Notes: generated by a model from the sequence alone, not told the origin. Shown: positions 8,380 to 16,382, numbered from the stretch's first letter. The stretch is 64,000 nt of DNA from Pseudomonas viridiflava (GCF_900583165.1 NZ_UTKY01000105.1:31345-95344), one strand, 5' to 3'. Numbers and translations are program-made.

Positions 8380-9963
8380 TCAGATCACGTAGAAACCGTG
8401 GGTACCGTCGCGGGCCAGTTGGTCGACCAGGCCGAATTCCCAGTCCAGGTAAGCCTGCATGGCTTCCTTGGGGTTGTCGGTGCCTTCGTATGGGCGGCGG
8501 TAGCGGTCGATGCGCGGTGAAGCCAGGTGGGTTTCGCCTTCTTCCAGCGGCAATTGGGCGTTGATCCAACCGGCGGTGCCGTCTTGCAAGAGGAACACTT
8601 GTTTGCCGGTGATGGCTTCGACTTCGGCCACCGCCAGACGCGCCAGCTGGCTGCTGCCACAGGTCAACACGTAGCGTTGAGCGGCGGGTGCCTTGGCCAG
8701 GGCTTGGGGCAATTGTGCACGCAGGGCCCACCAGGCGCCGGGGATATGGCGCTTGACGTAGTTGGCGCTGGCGGTGAAGTCGAGCACCACGGTGTCGCCA
8801 TGGCCCAGCCAGTCGGCGAGGGTGTGGGGGCTGATCAATTCGGCTTGCAGCGGTGCTGGCACGGGGGCGATCCACGCACCTTTCTCACTGAATTGCGCAG
8901 GCTGCAGGCCGTCCAGTACATGCACGTCCCAACCCAGCTGGGCCAGCCAGGAGGCGGACATATTGGCGCGTACGCCATCGTCATCCGCCAGTACCAGGCG
9001 TGCACCGCGCACGCTGGCGACGTGATCGGTTTCCTGCACCAGTTGCCCGCCCGGTGTGGAGCGTGCGCCCGGCAGGTGGCCGGCTTCGAATTCTTCCGGG
9101 GTGCGCACGTCGAACAGGTAGGTGGTGCGCGCGGTTTCCTGCTGCCAGCCTTGCAGATCGGCCAAGGTGGCACGGCCAACGCGGGCCTGGTCGGCCACGC
9201 GGCGCGCATCGGCTGCGGCCACTTGGCGATGTTCTTCCGAGGTGGGTGCAAAGCGACGGGACTGTCCATGGGCGAGTTTCTGCCCGGCCAGCGTCCAGCC
9301 AATGGTGCCGTTGCGCAGGGCGGAAACCGGGTTGGCAATGCCGGCGTTAATCAACGACTGGGTGCCAATAATGCTGCGGGTGCGCCCGGCGCAGTTGACG
9401 ATGATGCGGGTAGCCGGGTCAGGCGCCAGTTCACGGGCGCGCAATACCAACTCGGCGCCGGGCACGCTGATGCCGGTGGGGATGCTCATGGTCTGGTATT
9501 CGTCGAAGCGGCGGGCATCAAGCACCACCACGTCGGCTTGGCTGTCGATCAGCGCTTGGACTTCTTCAGCGGCCAGGGACGGCGTATGACGCTCGCTTTC
9601 CACCAGTTCGCCAAACGCCTTGCTGGGCACGTTCACGTCGATAAACAGCTCGCCACCGGCCCTGCGCCAACCGTCCAGGCCACCATCGAGCAAGCTGACC
9701 TCGGTGTAGCCCAGCGCAACCAGGCGTTCGGCGGCACGAGCGGCCAAGCCTTCACCGTTGTCATACACCGTCACCTGGGTATCACGGCGCGGAATGCGCG
9801 AATACACCTCCAGCTCCAGTTTGGACAACGGGATATTCGCCGCAAACAGCGGGTGTGACTCGGCGAACGGCGCTTCTTCGCGCACGTCGACGAGGGCGAC
9901 TTCCTGATGGTCCAACAGGGCTTGGCGAATCTGGGCAAAGCTGCGGGTCGATACGGTGGTCAT
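8380..9963 (-). CDS. Four-domain rhodanese-like sulfurtransferase
   Basis: The 527-residue protein is four rhodanese repeats in a row. Approximate ranges are 5-105, 125-235, 260-365 and 375-475, with a C-terminal tail of about 50 residues. Only the second and fourth carry a loop cysteine: C191 in CAGRTRS and C435 in CGSSQLA. At the equivalent loops the first has YDNGEG and the third ADDDGVR, so aspartate replaces cysteine and these should be catalytically silent. Rhodaneses move sulfane sulfur from thiosulfate or persulfides to an acceptor. The stop of the upstream cysteine-dioxygenase-like gene overlaps its start (9960-9963), which suggests coupled handling of cysteine-derived sulfur or persulfide. 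No signal peptide is seen, so it is cytoplasmic. Confidence 0.88.
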   Translation of the reverse strand: MTTVSTRSFAQIRQALLDHQEVALVDVREEAPFAESHPLFAANIPLSKLELEVYSRIPRRDTQVTVYDNGEGLAARAAERLVALGYTEVSLLDGGLDGWRRAGGELFIDVNVPSKAFGELVESERHTPSLAAEEVQALIDSQADVVVLDARRFDEYQTMSIPTGISVPGAELVLRARELAPDPATRIIVNCAGRTRSIIGTQSLINAGIANPVSALRNGTIGWTLAGQKLAHGQSRRFAPTSEEHRQVAAADARRVADQARVGRATLADLQGWQQETARTTYLFDVRTPEEFEAGHLPGARSTPGGQLVQETDHVASVRGARLVLADDDGVRANMSASWLAQLGWDVHVLDGLQPAQFSEKGAWIAPVPAPLQAELISPHTLADWLGHGDTVVLDFTASANYVKRHIPGAWWALRAQLPQALAKAPAAQRYVLTCGSSQLARLAVAEVEAITGKQVFLLQDGTAGWINAQLPLEEGETHLASPRIDRYRRPYEGTDNPKEAMQAYLDWEFGLVDQLARDGTHGFYVI

Positions 9964-10571
9964 AGGGCAGGGCTCTTTTCTTTGGACAAATCCCAGATGT
10001 TCGGGAGGAAGGCGTTGGAATAACCGGAGATAAACAATTTCTCGCTGCCGTCGGGTTGGTACACCGCACGGCGCACAGCACCGATATTGGCGCCGTACAC
10101 ATGAATACTGATGGACACCTGGTCGCTGTGGGCATTGCTCACTTGATGAATATCGCCGACTTTGGGCGACACCGCTTCCACCTGGCCAGGCACCAGTTGC
10201 ACCGGTTTGCCTTCGGCCACCAGGCTGCCGTCGGGCGCTCGCTCAAAACCTTGGGAAAACTCCGCGCCGCGCAACATGCCAATCAGGCCCCACACGCGGT
10301 GGTCATGAATCGGTGTGCGTTGCCCTGGCCCCCACACAAAGCTGACGATGCTGAAACGCTGACGTGAATCGGCATGCAGCAGGAATTGCTGGTAGCGCTC
10401 GGGGTTGGGTTGGGCAAATTCATCCGGCAGCCAGTCGTCGTGGCTGACCAGTTGCGCCAGTAGCTTGCCGCCACGGTGCAGCAGGTCGCCTTCGCGTGGA
10501 TTGCCGTCGATCAATTCCGCCAGGGCGCCAATAAAGGCTCTGAGTCTCTCGGGGTGTTTGGCCTGGATCAT
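9960..10571 (-). CDS. Cysteine dioxygenase-like cupin
   Basis: The 203-residue protein is a thiol dioxygenase-type cupin. The metal site is readable: H89 and H91 in PGQRTPIHDHRVWG and a third histidine, H142, in VGDIHQVSN. The G-x5-H-x-H-x3-4-E/G-x6-G cupin motif is followed by LIGMLRGAEFSQGF. The family oxidises cysteine, 3-mercaptopropionate or related thiols to sulfinates with O2. There is no clear Cys-Tyr crosslink pair at the mammalian positions, as in most bacterial members. It heads a two-gene unit with the tandem rhodanese and faces the LysR gene across a 213-base AT-rich gap. The real thiol substrate is unknown. Confidence 0.82.
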   Translation of the reverse strand: MIQAKHPERLRAFIGALAELIDGNPREGDLLHRGGKLLAQLVSHDDWLPDEFAQPNPERYQQFLLHADSRQRFSIVSFVWGPGQRTPIHDHRVWGLIGMLRGAEFSQGFERAPDGSLVAEGKPVQLVPGQVEAVSPKVGDIHQVSNAHSDQVSISIHVYGANIGAVRRAVYQPDGSEKLFISGYSNAFLPNIWDLSKEKSPAL

Positions 10572-10600
10572 GGCAATTCCATCGGTCTGTGTTCTTAAGG

Positions 10601-10670
10601 TTATCTAAGCATAATGTTTATAGTTAATATGCTATTTTTTAATGATTAGCTTATAGCTGAAGGTAATTTA
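10601..10670. promoter_or_regulatory. Divergent AT-rich promoter with candidate LysR sites
   Basis: The gap between the cupin gene and the LysR gene contains ATCTAAGC (10603-10610), TTAATGATT (10639-10647) and ATTAGCTTA (10645-10653). The reverse complement of the first (GCTTAGAT) and the word ATTAGCTTA occur fused upstream of the aldolase gene at 11708-11719. The complement of the second (AATCATTAA) occurs at 13978-13986 upstream of the permease and SsuD-like genes. Sharing between divergent promoters of one cluster suggests a common regulator, most simply the adjacent LysR protein. Confidence 0.45.
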
Positions 10671-10784
10671 GAATCGCCAGGACTAGGGTTAGACGTTATC
10701 GATCACAGCGCGGGCTATCCAGACTGCTCAGCTGCAACTATGCTTCGCACACATCTTAATGACTGTTCTCTATGTGCGGCCCAA

Positions 10785-11690
10785 ATGAAAATTGACGATA
10801 TCGATGCCTTTGTCGAAGTGATTCGTTGCCAGTCCATCAGCCATGCCGCCGAGTCGTTGCAACTGACCCAGCCGGCCATTACCCGTCGCGTGCAGAACTT
10901 TGAGCAGGCGTTGGGGGTTGAGCTGTTCGACCGCAATACCAAGCCCCTCAAGCCGACGCTGATCGGTACTCGTGTGTATGAGCAGTGCCGGCTGATCCTG
11001 CGCGAGATGGATGCCCTGCGCGAACTGGTGGCCACCGACGCACCGCCCACCGGCTTGTTGCGCCTGGGCGTGCCGCAGACCATCGGCGACGTGGTGCTGC
11101 TCGATGCGCTCAAGCACCTGCGTACCGAATACGCTGACCTGCGCGCCCAGGTTGCGACTGGTTGGGGCAGCCAACTGGTGGGCAAGATTGAGCGCGGCGA
11201 ACTGGATGCCGCGGCGGCGTTGTTCCCGGCGGGCAAGATCTTCCCGGACAATATCGTTGGCGAGTCCATCGGCAAGATGGAACTGGTGGTGGTGTGCGCC
11301 AAGGCGCAACTGCCGAAGAAGCCGTGCAAGTTGGCAGATGTGTACCAGAACGGCTGGATTCTCAACCCGGACGGCTGCGGCTTCCGCGCCGGCTTGCAGC
11401 GCACCTTGTCCGATCAGGGCCTGGCGCTGCAGGTGAACCTGGAAACGTTCGGTACCGAGTTGCAGTTGGGATTGGTGGCGGATGGTCTGGGGCTTGGCCT
11501 GGTACCGCGTCCGTTGTTGGAGCGCAGTGCTCACCGTGAGGAACTGGCGGTGATGCCGCTCAAGGACTTCAAACCGGTGATGGACTTGTGGCTGATCTAC
11601 CCACACTTTTTGGGCAATTTGCAGGGGCCGGTGGATGCGTTTGGTAAATTGGTCGCTGCTTCATTGCACAAAATCAGAGACGCTGCCTGA
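10785..11690 (+). CDS. LysR-family transcriptional regulator of the sulfur cluster
   Basis: This 301-residue LysR regulator has an N-terminal winged helix (MKIDDIDAFVEVIRCQS, then HAAESLQLTQPAITRRVQNFEQ) and an effector-binding domain from about residue 90. The frame is open 15 codons upstream, but the ATG at 10785 begins exactly at the family's usual N-terminus. It is divergent from the cupin-rhodanese pair and sits in the middle of the organosulfur genes, so it most likely controls them. The C-terminal domain ends with GLGLGLVPRPLLERSAHR, a common LysR sensor motif. The effector is unknown; CysB/Cbl-type regulators of this kind sense sulfate starvation signals. Confidence 0.88.
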   Translation: MKIDDIDAFVEVIRCQSISHAAESLQLTQPAITRRVQNFEQALGVELFDRNTKPLKPTLIGTRVYEQCRLILREMDALRELVATDAPPTGLLRLGVPQTIGDVVLLDALKHLRTEYADLRAQVATGWGSQLVGKIERGELDAAAALFPAGKIFPDNIVGESIGKMELVVVCAKAQLPKKPCKLADVYQNGWILNPDGCGFRAGLQRTLSDQGLALQVNLETFGTELQLGLVADGLGLGLVPRPLLERSAHREELAVMPLKDFKPVMDLWLIYPHFLGNLQGPVDAFGKLVAASLHKIRDAA

Positions 11691-11699
11691 TATGAAAAA

Positions 11700-11760
11700 A
11701 AATAATAATTAGCTTAGATTAAAATGTGCTTTTTATTATTTTTTTGCATCCCCTAGGCTT
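11700..11760 (+). promoter_or_regulatory. Promoter region of the aldolase gene
   Basis: About 60 AT-rich bases directly after the LysR stop codon contain ATTAGCTTAGAT at 11708-11719, which combines words found upstream of the cupin gene. A run of A and T follows up to 11745. It is the only place for a promoter of the class II aldolase gene at 11798 and may bind the LysR protein. Confidence 0.4.
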
Positions 11761-11797
11761 GCCTGGAAGTCCTTAAGGCCATCCAGGAAGTTTTGCC

Positions 11798-12592
11798 ATG
11801 AGCAGCGTCACCTCGATTTCCAGTGTTTCTAACAATGTTCGCCAGCGCGTCACTCCGGAAGAATGGGAGGTGCGCGTCAAGCTGGCCGCCGCGTATCGCC
11901 TGGCGGCCTTGTACAAGTGGACCGACCACATCTACACCCACTTCTCCGCCCGTGTTCCGGGGCCGGAGGAGCATTTCCTGATCAACGCCTTTGGCCTACT
12001 GTTTGATGAAATCAGCGCATCCAACCTGGTCAAGGTCGACCTCGACGGCACCATTGTCGACGACCCGACTGGCCTGGGTATTAACTACGCGGGCTATGTG
12101 ATTCACAGCGCTATTCATGGTGCGCGTCACGACCTTCAAGCGGTGTTGCACACTCATACCCGTGACGGCATTGCGGTGTCAGCGCAGAAAGACGGGCTGT
12201 TGCCGATCTCCCAGCACTCCATTGGTTTCTCCGGGCGCGTGGCGTACCACGGGTATGAAGGCATCGCCTTGGATCTGGACGAGCGCGAGCGGCTGGTGGC
12301 AGACCTGGGCGACAAGAGCGTGATGATCCTGCGTAATCATGGGCTGTTGACGGCGGGCATCAGTGTGGAGCATGCGTTTCAGCAACTGCAGCAACTCGAG
12401 CGCGCCTGCAATATCCAGGTCGCAGCGCAGGCGGCGGGGAACGCGGAACTGATCTTCCCGCCCCAAGAGGTGGTGGACAAGGTTGAGCAGCAAGCCAAGG
12501 CGCATTCCAGCGGAGAGGGACCAGGTGTGGCGCGTCATTGGAATGCGCTGGTGCGGCAGTTAGAGCGTACCGATACGGACTACAAAAACTGA
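11798..12592 (+). CDS. Class II aldolase/adducin family protein
   Basis: The 264-residue protein has the class II aldolase/adducin fold. It shows FSARVPGPEEHFLINAFGLLFDEI, the zinc-ligand motif HTHTRDGIAVSAQ (two His in HTH) and a later histidine in ILRNHGLLTAG. Relatives are fuculose- and ribulose-phosphate aldolases and many uncharacterised members of about 260 residues, which is this length. In this cluster it might cleave an aldehyde or hydroxy-acid skeleton left after desulfonation. That is speculation from context. The gene has its own AT-rich promoter region and is convergent with the SsuD-like gene across a REP element. Confidence 0.82.
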   Translation: MSSVTSISSVSNNVRQRVTPEEWEVRVKLAAAYRLAALYKWTDHIYTHFSARVPGPEEHFLINAFGLLFDEISASNLVKVDLDGTIVDDPTGLGINYAGYVIHSAIHGARHDLQAVLHTHTRDGIAVSAQKDGLLPISQHSIGFSGRVAYHGYEGIALDLDERERLVADLGDKSVMILRNHGLLTAGISVEHAFQQLQQLERACNIQVAAQAAGNAELIFPPQEVVDKVEQQAKAHSSGEGPGVARHWNALVRQLERTDTDYKN

Positions 12593-12632
12593 TCTTGAAC
12601 CTAATGAAGATCTAAGCAATGTTGGAGATCAA

Positions 12633-12725
12633 AATGTGGGAGGGGGCTTGCCCCCGATGGCAGGGTGTCAGTCACCGAAGATTTGACTGACCCACCGCTA
12701 TCGGGGGCAAGCCCCCTCCCACATT
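12633..12725. repeat. REP-like palindromic element between convergent genes
   Basis: A full-length copy with arms AATGTGGGAGGGGGCTTG and the complement, lying between the convergent aldolase and SsuD-like genes. Its left flank (GGAGATCAAAATGTGGG) is identical to that of the copy at 58814, so the repeated unit is longer than the hairpin. It can act as a two-way barrier at the 3' ends. Confidence 0.9.
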
Positions 12726-12746
12726 TGGTTTTGCAGTGTTCTTGAT

Positions 12747-13829
12747 TTAAGCGACTTGCTTGGCCTGTTCGCGCTCGGCGATCAGCTGGCGGGTGAGGGG
12801 GATCAGGCGTTTGCCGTAATCGATTGCATCGTTGAGCGGGTCAAACCCACGGATCAGGAAGGTGGTGATCCCCAGGTCGTAGTAGTCCACCAAGGCCTCG
12901 GCAACTTGTTCAGCGGTGCCCACTAACGACGTGGAATTGCCCTGCGCTCCCAGCAACCCGGCAATCCCCGTCCACAAACGCTTATCCAAACGCGAGCCCT
13001 GTGCCGCTGCCGCCAGCAAGCGGCGCGATCCTTCATTCGGTGGCTCACGTCGCACAAAACCATTTTTCTCGGCCAGTTCGGTGGCTTGTTTGAGGATGCT
13101 GTCAGCCCGTGCCCATGCCAAGTCTTCGGTCTCGGCGAGGATCGGTCGCAGTGACAGGCTGAAGCGAATCGTGCGCCCATGCTTGGCCGCTTCAGCGCGC
13201 ACCTGGGTCACGATTTCACGCACCTGCTCGTAGGTTTCGCCCCACAGGGCGTACACGTCGGCATGCTTGCCGGCCACTGCAATCGCGGCGGGTGACGAGC
13301 CGCCGAAGTACAGCGGGATATGCGGCTGCTGCGGCGACTTCACCGTCGAATGCGCGCCCTCGACCTGGTAGTAGTTACCTGCAAAATCGAAGGGCTGTTC
13401 GCTGGTCCATTCCTGGCGCACCACGCTCAAGTATTCGTCGGTGCGCGCATAACGCTCGTCCTTGCCGATATGGCTGCCGTCGGCGCGCAGTTCGCGGTCG
13501 TCGCCACCGGTGATGATATGCACGGCGGTGCGGCCACCGTTGAACACATCCAAGGTGGTGAACTGGCGTGCAGCCAGGGTGGGTTGGGCGAAACCGGGGC
13601 GGTGAGCAATCAGAAATTGCAGCTTCTTGGTCACGCTCGCGGCATGGGAGGCGATCAGTGTGCTGTCCGGGCTGTTGGAGTGGAAGGCGACCAGGGCGCG
13701 GTCGAAACCTGCCTCTTCGTGGGCGCGGGCCACGGTTTCGACGTAGTCGGGTTGCAGGGTAGGGCCGCTGCGCGGGTGGATCTCGGAAGCGTGGTGACCG
13801 CCAATGTAACCGATGAATTCAATGCTCAT
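12747..13829 (-). CDS. SsuD-like FMNH2-dependent alkanesulfonate monooxygenase
   Basis: This 360-residue luciferase-fold monooxygenase resembles SsuD. Recognisable pieces are FDRALVAFHSNSPDSTLIASH, LQFLIAHRPGFAQPTLAARQFTTL, NGGRTAVHIITGGDDRELRADG and PLYFGGSSPAAIAVAGKHADVYALWGE. These match the FMN and phosphate-binding region of the alkanesulfonate monooxygenase group. The product should be sulfite plus an aldehyde. It differs in length and motif set from the DszA-type enzyme at 2282, so the cluster holds two distinct flavin monooxygenases. It is divergent from the SsuC/SsuB genes with a shared AT-rich intergenic region, which suggests joint control. No FMN reductase partner is in view. Confidence 0.87.
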   Translation of the reverse strand: MSIEFIGYIGGHHASEIHPRSGPTLQPDYVETVARAHEEAGFDRALVAFHSNSPDSTLIASHAASVTKKLQFLIAHRPGFAQPTLAARQFTTLDVFNGGRTAVHIITGGDDRELRADGSHIGKDERYARTDEYLSVVRQEWTSEQPFDFAGNYYQVEGAHSTVKSPQQPHIPLYFGGSSPAAIAVAGKHADVYALWGETYEQVREIVTQVRAEAAKHGRTIRFSLSLRPILAETEDLAWARADSILKQATELAEKNGFVRREPPNEGSRRLLAAAAQGSRLDKRLWTGIAGLLGAQGNSTSLVGTAEQVAEALVDYYDLGITTFLIRGFDPLNDAIDYGKRLIPLTRQLIAEREQAKQVA

Positions 13830-13949
13830 GGTCTGTCCTTGTCTTTGTCTTTACGGGATGTCTTTTACAAGATGGGCACCTCCACCGGGCAGGGGGTCGG
13901 TTATACGCGTCCAAAGTAGGGGCAGGGGACGGGTCTGTAAAATGCCGTT

Positions 13950-14040
13950 TGGTTCTATCCTAATTATTAAAATATAGAATCATTAATTGGCTGACGTATC
14001 AGTAATTTGCATTTTGTGTGTATTAGGTTATTCCTGGAAA
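13950..14040. promoter_or_regulatory. Divergent AT-rich promoter, SsuD-like and SsuCB genes
   Basis: The 275-base gap between divergent genes holds an AT-rich core (13950-14036) with AATCATTAA at 13978-13986, the complement of a word upstream of the cupin gene, and AATTATTAAAATATAG just before it. It is a probable regulator site and promoter pair. The remaining bases on either side carry nothing else that I can identify. Confidence 0.4.
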
Positions 14041-14104
14041 GACTTTCACAGCCGGTTTTTATGCGATTAGCCTGTGGTCAGGGTTTTCAAAGGAAACAAG
14101 CCTG

Positions 14105-14926
14105 ATGAGCGAGACGGTCTCTATCAACAAACTCGGGGTCGAGCCCAAAACAACTCGTCGCTGGCGCACGCCGGACGCGCTGCTGCGGCTGGTCAGCCCG
14201 CTCGTTTTGCTGCTGCTGTGGGAGCTCGCCTCGCAATTGGGCTGGATTCCTACGCGGGTCATCGCGGCGCCCTCGCAGATCGGCGGCACGCTGTGGGCGA
14301 TGGTCGTGTCCGGGGAGTTGGGCAAGCATCTATTGGTGTCGCTGCAGCGCGCGTTGTTCGGCCTGGGCATTGGCGTGAGCATTGGGGTGACGGCGGCGTT
14401 GATCAGCGGCTTGTCGAGGCGCGGTGAGGTGATCCTTGATTCGCCGATGCAGATGGTGCGCACCATTCCGTCCCTGGCCTTGGTGCCGCTGTTTATCCTG
14501 TGGTTTGGCATCGGCGAGTTCACCAAGATTGCCTTGATCGTCGTAGGTACCACCTTTCCGGTGTACCTGAACCTGTTCGCGGGCATCCGCAATATCGACC
14601 CCAAACTGATTGAGGCCGCCAACACCTTGGGCCTGAACCGGCGCGAGTTGATCTGGCATGTAATTTTGCCAGGCTCGCTGCCTTCGTTTTTTGTCGGCCT
14701 GCGCTACGCCCTCGGTATCTCCTGGCTGGCCTTGGTGTTTGTCGAACAGATCAATACCACGGCCGGCATCGGCTTTCTGGCCAGCGATGCGCGGGACTTC
14801 ATGCGCACCGATGTGATCGTGATCTGTCTGCTGATCTACAGCGTACTCGGCCTGTTGATCGACGGTCTGATCCGCACCCTGGAACGCTTCGCCCTGGCCT
14901 GGCGCCCATCTTTTGTGAGGAACTGA
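14105..14926 (+). CDS. ssuC-like: ABC transporter permease, SsuC/TauC type
   Basis: This 273-residue inner-membrane permease has about six hydrophobic segments and the cytoplasmic EAA loop EAANTLGLNRRELIWHVILPGSLPS, where it contacts the ATPase. LLWELASQLGWIPTRVIAAPSQ at the start and ALVFVEQINTTAGIGFLASDARDFM near the end are typical of the sulfonate, nitrate and taurine permeases. The ATPase gene follows after one base. Its binding protein is most likely the one at 3640-4614, since none is adjacent. The start ATG lies shortly after the AT-rich promoter region shared with the SsuD-like gene. Confidence 0.9.
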   Translation: MSETVSINKLGVEPKTTRRWRTPDALLRLVSPLVLLLLWELASQLGWIPTRVIAAPSQIGGTLWAMVVSGELGKHLLVSLQRALFGLGIGVSIGVTAALISGLSRRGEVILDSPMQMVRTIPSLALVPLFILWFGIGEFTKIALIVVGTTFPVYLNLFAGIRNIDPKLIEAANTLGLNRRELIWHVILPGSLPSFFVGLRYALGISWLALVFVEQINTTAGIGFLASDARDFMRTDVIVICLLIYSVLGLLIDGLIRTLERFALAWRPSFVRN

Positions 14927-14927
14927 T

Positions 14928-15686
14928 ATGTCGACACTTCAAGCGCCTGTGCAACTGCGCAATGTGGTTCGCCAATTCGGCGGGCAACGGGTTATCGACG
15001 GCCTGGACCTGGACATCGCCCCCGGCGAATTCGTGGCCTTGCTCGGTGCCAGCGGTTCGGGCAAGACCACCTTGTTGCGCAGCCTCGCCGGGCTGGACAG
15101 TATCGACAGCGGTCAACTGCAGGTGCCCAAGGCGCGCGCGGCAGTGTTTCAGGAGCCGCGCCTGATGCCCTGGAAGCGCGCGTGGAAAAACGTCGTGCTG
15201 GGCCTGCGCATTCCCGACGCCAAGACGCGTGCGGTGCAGGCGTTGACCGAAGTCGGCCTTGCCCATCGCTTGGACGCCTACCCGGTGACCCTGTCCGGCG
15301 GCGAAGCCCAGCGTGTAGCCCTGGCTCGTAGCCTGGTGCGTGAGCCCAAATTGCTGTTGCTCGATGAGCCGTTTGCCGCCTTGGATGCGCTGACCCGTAT
15401 CAAGATGCATCGGCTGATCATTGAACTGTGGCGCAAGCACACCCCGGCGGTGCTGCTGGTGACCCATGATGTCGATGAAGCAATCCTGTTGGCCGACCGC
15501 GTGATTGTGCTGGCCGATGGCAAAATCGCCGAGCAACTGATCATTGACCTGCCGCGCACGCGAGATACGGGGCAGGACGGCTTCCAGGCGATTCGTGCCC
15601 GGTTGCTTCACCTGCTCGGCGTAGAAGTGGAGGCGTCGGTTGTGCGGCTGGCGGCGGACACATTCAAGCGGGCTGCGCATGGGTGA
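14928..15686 (+). CDS. ssuB-like: ABC transporter ATP-binding protein, SsuB type
   Basis: This is a 252-residue ATPase subunit. Walker A is GASGSGKTTLLRSLAG, the Q-loop region is AVFQEPRLMPWKRAW, the signature is LSGGEAQRVALARSL, Walker B is LLLLDEPFAALD and the switch histidine is in LLVTHDVDEAI. The PRLMPWK segment is characteristic of the sulfonate/taurine/nitrate group. It starts one base after the permease stop and forms the energising half of the importer. The gene is followed by a hairpin that belongs to the opposite strand. Confidence 0.92.
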   Translation: MSTLQAPVQLRNVVRQFGGQRVIDGLDLDIAPGEFVALLGASGSGKTTLLRSLAGLDSIDSGQLQVPKARAAVFQEPRLMPWKRAWKNVVLGLRIPDAKTRAVQALTEVGLAHRLDAYPVTLSGGEAQRVALARSLVREPKLLLLDEPFAALDALTRIKMHRLIIELWRKHTPAVLLVTHDVDEAILLADRVIVLADGKIAEQLIIDLPRTRDTGQDGFQAIRARLLHLLGVEVEASVVRLAADTFKRAAHG

Positions 15687-15768
15687 AGGCTGAACGAAGG
15701 CAACGTTATATTTACACCGCTGAGGTGTGTGATCGCCGTGTCATGAGAACCGGCCAATGCGCGAATAC

Positions 15769-15795
15769 AAAAAAACCGGCTGATCAGGCCGGTTT
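15769..15795 (-). terminator. Rho-independent terminator of the repeat-protein gene
   Basis: On the minus strand an AAACCGGCC / GGCCGGTTT-type stem with a short TGATCA-centred loop is followed by a run of seven T. It lies 25-50 bases beyond the stop of the repeat-protein gene at 15820. Confidence 0.8.
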
Positions 15796-15819
15796 GGGGT
15801 TCCCGCAAACAATGCGGTA

Positions 15820-16245
15820 TCAAGCGTGGTTATCCATCAGGCGATCAGCACCACCTTCAGCCAGACCCCGTTCTTGCAGACGGTCTGCACCGCCTTCAGC
15901 TACACGGCGTTCCAGCAGACGTTCCGCACCGCCTTCAGCTACACGGCGTTCCAGCAGACGTTCCGCACCGCCTTCAGCTACACGACGTTCCAGCAGACGT
16001 TCCGCACCGCCTTCAGCAACGCGACGTTCCAGCAGACGTTCCGCACCACCCTCAGCTACACGACGTTCCAGCAGACGTTCCGCGCCGCCTTCGGCTACGC
16101 GGCGTTCCAGCAGGCGTTCAGCGCCACCTTCGGCGACACGGTTGCCTTGCAGGCGTTCTGCACCGCCTTCAGCGAAAGCAGGTTGGGCAAATGCGTTTAC
16201 AGCGAGTACCGAGAAAGCGAGGCTAAGCAAGGTTTGGCGTTTCAT
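15820..16245 (-). CDS. Secreted protein built of nine 13-residue repeats
   Basis: The 141-residue protein starts with a clear signal peptide (MKRQTLLSLAFSVLAVNAFA, cleavage expected near QPAFA). The rest is nine tandem 13-residue units of the form AEGGAERLLERRV. Units 2-7 are identical or nearly so, and units 1, 8 and 9 diverge (QGNR, DRLQERGL, DRLMDNHA). I chose the ATG at 16245 because the longer frame begins at a TTG and the ATG has a GGAG site 9 bases upstream. Each unit has alternating small and charged residues that could form short amphipathic helices. No known domain is recognised and the function is unknown. It has its own terminator and stands alone between the sulfur genes and pirin. 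Confidence 0.85.
   Translation of the reverse strand: MKRQTLLSLAFSVLAVNAFAQPAFAEGGAERLQGNRVAEGGAERLLERRVAEGGAERLLERRVAEGGAERLLERRVAEGGAERLLERRVAEGGAERLLERRVAEGGAERLLERRVAEGGADRLQERGLAEGGADRLMDNHA
15823..16173 (-). repeat. Nine tandem 39-base coding repeats
   Basis: Nine direct 39-base units, with no spacers, encode the 13-residue repeats. As 39 is a multiple of three, all frames stay open, which explains long meaningless frames on the other strand. Central units differ by only a few bases, mostly silent, so copy number may change by slippage or recombination. Confidence 0.9.
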
Positions 16246-16354
16246 GGTGGTGTGCTCCAAGTGTTTTAGTTGGGTGTCGCTGGGTATGGGTTTGATGTTA
16301 CGCGTTGCATTTTTTAAGAGAACTTCATTGCACTGATGGTGACTATCGACGCTG

Positions 16355-16382
16355 GCGATAGCCCGTTGTTACGGGCCATCGC
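16355..16382 (-). terminator. Hairpin after the pirin gene
   Basis: The bases GCGATAGCCCGT and ACGGGCCATCGC pair around a TGTT loop with one mismatch, 8 bases beyond the pirin stop codon on the minus strand. There is no T-run, so it may be an RNA-stabilising or factor-dependent end rather than a classic terminator. Confidence 0.5.

Noticed and set aside
12610..12621. ATCTAAGCAATG as a third LysR site
   Set aside because: It lies between two convergent genes, so a promoter role is unlikely; probably chance.
15823..16173. Possible CRISPR array
   Set aside because: Units are direct 39-base tandem repeats without unique spacers, are in frame and encode protein.
15683..16336. Long plus-strand frames rich in repeated SAPPSATRRS-like units
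   Set aside because: They are by-products of the 39-base tandem repeat, whose length keeps every frame open; the minus frame has the signal peptide and ribosome site.
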